NCBI GenBank assembly: GCA_937894825.1
Contig: CALCQT010000114.1
Location: forward strand, 1 to 9,929
Source: an uncultured Anaerolineaceae bacterium
Lineage (GTDB): Bacteria; Chloroflexota; Anaerolineae; Anaerolineales; Anaerolineaceae
DNA length: 9,929 nt
Direction: 5' to 3'
Each line of letters opens with the position of its first letter. Within the stretch, counting starts at the first letter, position 1. This document shows, piece after piece, positions 6,833 through 9,929 of this stretch. A program made the translations under genes and the position numbers. A model generated the notes under the pieces. The model searched no databases, was not told where the DNA came from, and worked only from the letters and a program-made list of their open reading frames with translations.

Positions 6833-7675
6833 AGCGCCGGACCTATGTTCTGGTTTTCTTGCTGGAAGCTTTTTCGCTTGGGCTGCTGTTGCCGATCATG
6901 AGCCTTATTTTTACCGGTAAAGGTGGGTCGGTCAAAGAACTCTCAATAGGCATATCCATTCTTTCAGCGACGGTTATTCTGCTTGAGCTGCCGAGCGGTT
7001 TATTCGCTGACCTGTTCGGGCGCAGGGACACGTATTGTTGGTCGGTTGTTTTTCATATCACCAGCCTTCTCTTGTGTTTGTCTGGCTCGTTCCCGGTCCT
7101 TTATGCCGGAATGGCTTTTAAGGGCATCGGGAAGGCGCTGGGGAGTGGAAGTCTGGAAGCGCTTTTTACCGACCGCTACATCGAGGTTTATGGCAAAGAA
7201 AGGCTTCATCATGACTTCTGTCGGAAGTTTCTTCGGCTCGAAAGCGATCGGGCACGGTATATCCGGCAAAACCCTCTATTTTTTATCACGCACGCTGTTG
7301 TTTATTGGGCTGAACGCGATGGCATCGCTGGGAGCGGTGACCGGGTATGCCGCCGCTTATATTTTCGTTTACCTGTTTGTCGGATTGGGAGGACTCGCTG
7401 AGAGTGTACTGGTAAACGCGAATACACCGTCGAATGTCCGTGCATCCATGTTGAGCATTTACAGTCTGACGGTTCAGGCCGGGAGCCTGCTGGCGAGCGC
7501 CTTTGCGGTGCCGGTTGTGAACCGATTCGGTATTTCGGGTTGCTGGATGGTCACGGCGGCGCTGCTGCTTTTCAGTACCTTGCTTTTCGTACCTCCAATA
7601 AAAATTCCACTTAGGTGCCCATCCGCGAATCGGAGCTCCGGTGAGGTCTTTCAGACTTCAGATTTTGAGATGTAA
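6829..7675 (+). pseudogene. MFS permease broken by an internal deletion and frameshift
   Basis: The first frame (6829 to about 7207) encodes MFS helices 1-4: TM1 about residues 6-28, TM2 40-58, the motif-A loop ADLFGRRDTYCW, TM3-4 73-105, then TDRYIEVYGKERLH. After that the frame becomes meaningless. The second frame resumes at about 7214 (TSVGSFFGSKAIGHGISG) and gives what look like the last four or five helices (TLYFLSRTLLFIGLNAMASL, YAAAYIFVYLFVGLGGLAES, ASMLSIYSLTVQAGSLLASA, CWMVTAALLLFSTLLFV), ending at TAA 7673-7675. Together this is about 279 residues, against roughly 390-410 for a 12-helix MFS protein. Around 110-130 residues (TM5 to about TM8) are therefore gone as well as the frame. 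The upstream regulator is intact. A sequencing indel alone would not explain the missing helices; an assembly gap collapse could. Confidence 0.8.
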
Positions 7676-7704
7676 TCACTTTCGCACGACTTTTGAAAAA
7701 CCGG

Positions 7705-7732
7705 TTGACATGGAAAATGGATTGCGTATAAT
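7705..7732 (+). promoter_or_regulatory. Near-consensus promoter of the leader / peptide-binding-protein operon
   Basis: A consensus TTGACA (7705-7710) and consensus TATAAT (7727-7732) are spaced by 16 bases, giving a start near 7738-7740. An 8-base palindrome AACCGGTT (7699-7706) overlaps the -35. No other promoter of comparable quality lies between here and 8196, so the binding-protein gene should depend on transcripts that pass both terminators. Confidence 0.85.
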
Positions 7733-7742
7733 TTTGAACATT

Positions 7743-7808
7743 ATGATAAACAGAATTCATTGTTCTATGATGATGTGTATGGATTGCAAGCGAGGGAACC
7801 CGTCCTGA
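7743..7808 (+). CDS. Leader peptide 1, 21 residues, Met/Cys-rich
   Basis: The frame begins ATG ATA AAC AGA at 7743 and ends at TGA 7806-7808, giving MINRIHCS then MMMCMDCKRGNPS: three Cys and five Met in 21 residues. The ATG is only about 3-5 bases after the predicted transcription start and has no Shine-Dalgarno, so it would be read as a leaderless message. An internal start at 7767 (MMMCMDC...) is possible but also lacks a ribosome-binding site. It is followed 27 bases later by an intrinsic terminator, the layout of a transcription-attenuation leader. No homologue is recognised; translation is inferred. Confidence 0.5.
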   Translation: MINRIHCSMMMCMDCKRGNPS

Positions 7809-7835
7809 TCGCAGTTTTGTGATTCATGAGAAAGA

Positions 7836-7871
7836 ACGGAGGCTCTCGCGGAAGAGGACCTCCGTTTTTTT
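7836..7871 (+). terminator. Intrinsic terminator / attenuator 1
   Basis: ACGGAGG (7836-7842) pairs with CCTCCGT (7859-7865), extended inside by CTCT/AGAG, and is followed by a run of seven T (7865-7871). It lies after leader peptide 1 and before leader peptide 2. An alternative pairing of 7802-7806 and 7810-7812 with 7855-7859 and 7848-7850 exists, but it does not cleanly disrupt the outer stem. Confidence 0.85.
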
Positions 7872-7926
7872 ATTCAATGCAGGGACAGTTTTGTTGGTTT
7901 GTAAAAAACTTATGAAGGAGAACCAA

Positions 7927-8058
7927 ATGATCAGCAGCAAACATAACGTCAAAGCCGTGTTGAACATTTCCATCCCGATGCCTATGGGCATGTGTATGTG
8001 TATGTGTAACTCCATGTCCGGCGCGGTCGCGCTGCGGGGATCAATGTTCATAAGTTGA
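7927..8058 (+). CDS. Leader peptide 2, 43 residues, with an MCMCMC run
   Basis: ATG 7927 is preceded by AAGGAG (7915-7920) at six bases, an excellent ribosome-binding site, and the frame ends at TGA 8056-8058. It encodes MISSKHNVKAVLNISI, then PMPMGMCMCMCNSM, then SGAVALRGSMFIS: three Cys and eight Met in 43 residues, with an alternating ATG-TGT run at 7990-8007. An upstream in-frame extension to 7819 exists but runs through terminator 1 and has no start signal. The frame ends 36 bases before terminator 2, and a GC-rich hairpin follows directly after the MCMCMC codons. A regulatory leader peptide is the favoured reading. A Cu(I)-binding small protein or peptide precursor is possible. No family is recognised. 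Confidence 0.7.
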   Translation: MISSKHNVKAVLNISIPMPMGMCMCMCNSMSGAVALRGSMFIS

Positions 8059-8131
8059 TACGGCTGAATCATAGCGGTTGAAACCGAAAACCATAACGGA
8101 ATCCTCGTAAAGGACAGGGATTCCGTTTTTT
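8018..8131 (+). promoter_or_regulatory. Attenuator 2 with competing antiterminator and terminator
   Basis: By hand folding there are three candidate stems. Stem 1:2 is CCG + GCGC (8018-8024) with GCGC + CGG (8029-8032, 8035-8037). Antiterminator 2:3 is GCGGGGAT (8034-8041) with ATCCTCGT (8101-8108), eight pairs including two G-U, plus GTT (8046-8048) with AAC (8095-8097). Terminator 3:4 is 8095-8104 with 8118-8127 followed by T's. The three are mutually exclusive in the trp-leader manner. A ribosome stalled on the MCMCMC codons (to 8007) would cover segment 1 and favour the antiterminator. Confidence 0.5.
8095..8131 (+). terminator. Intrinsic terminator 2 upstream of the peptide-binding-protein gene
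   Basis: AACGGAATCC (8095-8104) pairs perfectly with GGATTCCGTT (8118-8127) around a 13-base loop, followed by a T-run to 8131. It stands between leader peptide 2 and the peptide-binding-protein gene on the same strand, 64 bases before its ATG. Confidence 0.9.
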
Positions 8132-8151
8132 CTTTAAAAATTCAGGATCAA

Positions 8152-8171
8152 ATTTGTCCGTTCGGACAAAT
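8152..8171 (+). promoter_or_regulatory. 20-bp perfect palindrome before the peptide-binding-protein gene
   Basis: ATTTGTCCG (8152-8160) and CGGACAAAT (8163-8171) are exact complements around TT. The palindrome ends ten bases before the AAAGGA ribosome-binding site (8182-8187). In RNA it would be an 8-pair hairpin with a four-base loop; in DNA it has the shape of a dimeric operator. It shares the CGGACAA half-site with the DUF438 leader dyad (644-682). Confidence 0.6.
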
Positions 8172-8195
8172 CTAACAAAGAAAAGGAATTTAGCA

Positions 8196-9815
8196 ATGAA
8201 AAAGTTTTTATCCATCATTATCAGTGCAGTTTTATTGGTCAGCGCCTTCTCGATCGTTACGGCGCAGGATGCGGAGAATCTGAAGGTTCTCAATTGGGTC
8301 GCTCCCGGCGAAGTCACCACCTTCGATTCCGGCAAAACCTACGATGTGATCAGCTCGGAAGAAATCGGATTCATCGTAGAACCGCTCTATCGACTCAATT
8401 CAAACAACGAAGCGCTGCCGGCGCTGGCTGTGGCAGCCCCTGAAATCAGTGAAGATGGGCTGACGGTGACGTTTTCGATTCGCGATAACGCGGCTTTTTC
8501 GGACGGCACGCCGATTGTTGCGGCGGACGTCGTCTATGCAGCCCAACGCGTGGTTGATCCTGCCACCGGTTCCCAGAGTGCGAAGAACTTGTCCTATATC
8601 AAAAACGCCTCTGAAATTGTTGATGGCACCGTAGCAGTGGAAGAACTTGGTATCAAAGCACTCTCGGATACCGAAATTGAAATCACGCTCGTTGCTCCCA
8701 ATCCGTTTATTGATAAAGAATTGACAACGGTCCTCCTGGCCCCGGTCAACAAGGAATTTGCCGAAGCACAGGGTGAAAATTATGCTTTGACTGCGGAAAA
8801 TCTGCTCTCCAGCGGTCCGTATGTGCTGGAAGGCTGGAACGGGACGGATATCTCCTGGCGTTTCGTGAAAAATCCTTATTTCTGGGATGCGGAAAATATC
8901 TATTTCGATCAGATCAACATCCAGGTCATCAAAGACGTTGCCACCGGCGTAAATCTGTTTGAGGCCGGTCAGTTGGACGCTGCCCGTATCACCGGCGATT
9001 ACATCACGCTTTATGAAGGTGATCCGGCTGTTGTGACCGTTCAGACCCTGCGGGCGACTAACGTTGAATTGGGCATCAGCTCGAATGAACTGCTGCAAAA
9101 CCTGAACTTGCGCAAAGCCCTTTCTTTGGCGGTGGATCGCGAAGAACTGGCTCGCGACATCCTGAACGGCGACGGCATCCCGGCGGTGGGTGTGATCCCG
9201 AACGGTATCGCGGTCAGCCCGGTTGACGAGAAGAGCATCGCTGAGGATTTCGGCGTATTGGTTTATACCGATGTTGAAGAAGCTCAGAAGTTATTCGCGG
9301 CAGCGCTGGAAGAATTGGGCAAAGAAAGCATTGAACTGCGCCTGGTGACTTCTGACGCCGACGAAAGTGTCAAGGTTGGCCAGTACCTGCAGAGCGTCTG
9401 GGAAACCAATTTGCCCGGGTTGACAATTAACCTGGCCAACGTGCCCTCCTCTGTTCGCTTTGAAGAAATGATGAGCTACAAATTTGATCTGGCGCTGGGC
9501 GGCTGGACTGGTGATTATAATCCGCTTTCCTATGTCAAACAGCACGAGACCAACTACGAACATAACCACAGCAAGTGGGTGTCCGAAGAACTGACCGGAT
9601 GGGTCAACGCACTGGAAAAAGAGGATGGAAATGACTTCGAATTGCGCTGGGAACACCTGCGTGAGGCCAATCAGTACCTGATCGACAATGCCGTTTTGAT
9701 CCCGCTGGTGCAGGCTGCCAAGACCTACCTGGTCAACCCGAAACTGAAAGGTTACGAAACGCATGTGCTTGGTACCGAAATCGACATCACCCACTATGCT
9801 TATCTTGAGGAATAA
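8196..9815 (+). CDS. Secreted oligopeptide-type ABC transporter substrate-binding protein (SBP family 5)
   Basis: A 539-residue solute-binding protein that captures peptides outside the membrane and passes them to an ABC permease. ATG 8196 follows AAAGGA by eight bases. Residues 1-23 are a signal peptide with a signal-peptidase-I site (IVTA before QDAENL); there is no lipobox Cys. Family-5 landmarks are VLNWVAPGEVTTFDSG near the mature N-terminus, the signature region about 94-120 (FSIRDNAAFSDGTPIVAADV), LSSGPYVLEGW, and LNLRKALSLAVDREELARDI. Full length matches OppA-like proteins. The mature protein contains no Cys and only two Met (425-426), strikingly low for its size and much lower than its neighbours. 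Permease and ATPase genes would be expected downstream, outside the window. Expression should depend on passing two terminators after Met/Cys-rich leader peptides. Peptide specificity is inferred from family resemblance. Confidence 0.93.
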   Translation: MKKFLSIIISAVLLVSAFSIVTAQDAENLKVLNWVAPGEVTTFDSGKTYDVISSEEIGFIVEPLYRLNSNNEALPALAVAAPEISEDGLTVTFSIRDNAAFSDGTPIVAADVVYAAQRVVDPATGSQSAKNLSYIKNASEIVDGTVAVEELGIKALSDTEIEITLVAPNPFIDKELTTVLLAPVNKEFAEAQGENYALTAENLLSSGPYVLEGWNGTDISWRFVKNPYFWDAENIYFDQINIQVIKDVATGVNLFEAGQLDAARITGDYITLYEGDPAVVTVQTLRATNVELGISSNELLQNLNLRKALSLAVDREELARDILNGDGIPAVGVIPNGIAVSPVDEKSIAEDFGVLVYTDVEEAQKLFAAALEELGKESIELRLVTSDADESVKVGQYLQSVWETNLPGLTINLANVPSSVRFEEMMSYKFDLALGGWTGDYNPLSYVKQHETNYEHNHSKWVSEELTGWVNALEKEDGNDFELRWEHLREANQYLIDNAVLIPLVQAAKTYLVNPKLKGYETHVLGTEIDITHYAYLEE

Positions 9816-9849
9816 AGGAAAATAATTTCGCTTACGCGATTGATTTGAG

Positions 9850-9905
9850 CAGGATCTGTTCCTTGTTATCTCAAGGGCAGGTCCTGTCGTTCTGAACAGG
9901 ATTTT
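9850..9905 (+). terminator. Overlapping alternative hairpins after the peptide-binding-protein gene
   Basis: A long stem pairs CAGGA/TCCTG (9850-9854, 9882-9886), CTG/CAG (9856-9858, 9878-9880) and CCTTG/CAAGG (9861-9865, 9872-9876). A second, exclusive stem pairs TCCTGT (9882-9887) with ACAGGA (9896-9901) and is followed by TTTT. The second looks like a weak intrinsic terminator and the first like its competitor or a stabilising hairpin. The remaining bases to 9929 show no callable gene start. Confidence 0.5.
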
Positions 9906-9929
9906 AAGATGGGGCATCCATGCATGATT

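Noticed and set aside
6983..7213. Start of a separate protein at 6983 in the second permease frame
   Set aside because: Before about 7214 this frame is the out-of-frame shadow of MFS helices 2-4; only the part after 7214 resembles a permease.
7810..7859. Classical antiterminator for leader 1
   Set aside because: The best alternative pairing found (7802-7812 with 7848-7859) leaves the outer terminator stem intact or makes a pseudoknot, so a trp-like switch is not claimed for this unit.
7819..7926. N-terminal extension of leader peptide 2 up to 7819
   Set aside because: The extension reads through terminator 1 and has no ribosome-binding site, whereas 7927 has AAGGAG at ideal spacing.
7676..8195. 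Known riboswitch (SAM, T-box, cobalamin) in the leader
   Set aside because: No T-box motif, S-box core or other conserved riboswitch core could be found by eye; the translated small frames explain the leader better.
1..9929. tRNA, rRNA, CRISPR array, insertion sequence
   Set aside because: No cloverleaf with conserved T-loop, no rRNA-like sequence, no regularly spaced direct repeats and no transposase frame were found.

Overview
The window is a bacterial segment of roughly 50% G+C with tightly packed genes, good Shine-Dalgarno sequences and sigma70-type promoters. The gene set (DUF438-hemerythrin-PAS protein, TipA-like MerR regulator, ArsR-type regulator next to an MFS permease, family-5 peptide-binding protein) fits an anaerobe or microaerophile of the Firmicutes or Chloroflexi/Anaerolineae type. 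The peptide-binding protein has a signal-peptidase-I type leader and no lipobox, which is unusual for Firmicutes. The phylum cannot be fixed from this sequence alone.

Layout. Positions 1-75 are a 23-bp perfect fold-back that interrupts a VOC/PhnB-like gene on the minus strand (to 302), which looks like a contig-end artefact. A non-coding stretch (303-705) with candidate promoters follows. Next is a DUF438/hemerythrin/PAS sensor gene (706-1947, +), which converges on a minus-strand pair across a perfect 22-bp-arm palindrome (2012-2056). The pair is a membrane-anchored thioredoxin-MsrA-MsrB triple fusion (2991-4616) and, downstream of it, a MerR regulator (2062-2943) with its own 19-bp-spacer promoter. 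After a 340-bp non-coding gap comes a D-2-hydroxyacid dehydrogenase (4956-5921, -). It is divergent from a winged-helix regulator (6272-6832, +), which is translationally coupled to an MFS permease broken by an internal deletion plus frameshift (6829-7675).

The most interesting part is 7705-8195. A near-consensus promoter drives a leader with two tiny Met/Cys-rich reading frames (7743-7808 and 7927-8058). Each is followed by an intrinsic terminator, and beyond them lies the gene for a secreted peptide-binding protein (8196-9815). The second unit can be folded by hand into a classical attenuator with mutually exclusive antiterminator and terminator stems. The binding protein has no Cys and only three Met in 539 residues. 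Together these suggest sulfur-amino-acid starvation control of a peptide uptake system by tandem leader-peptide attenuation. This is inference from sequence and has not been tested.

The last 114 bases after the binding-protein gene hold overlapping alternative hairpins, probably an intercistronic attenuator or mRNA-stabilising element before permease genes outside the window.
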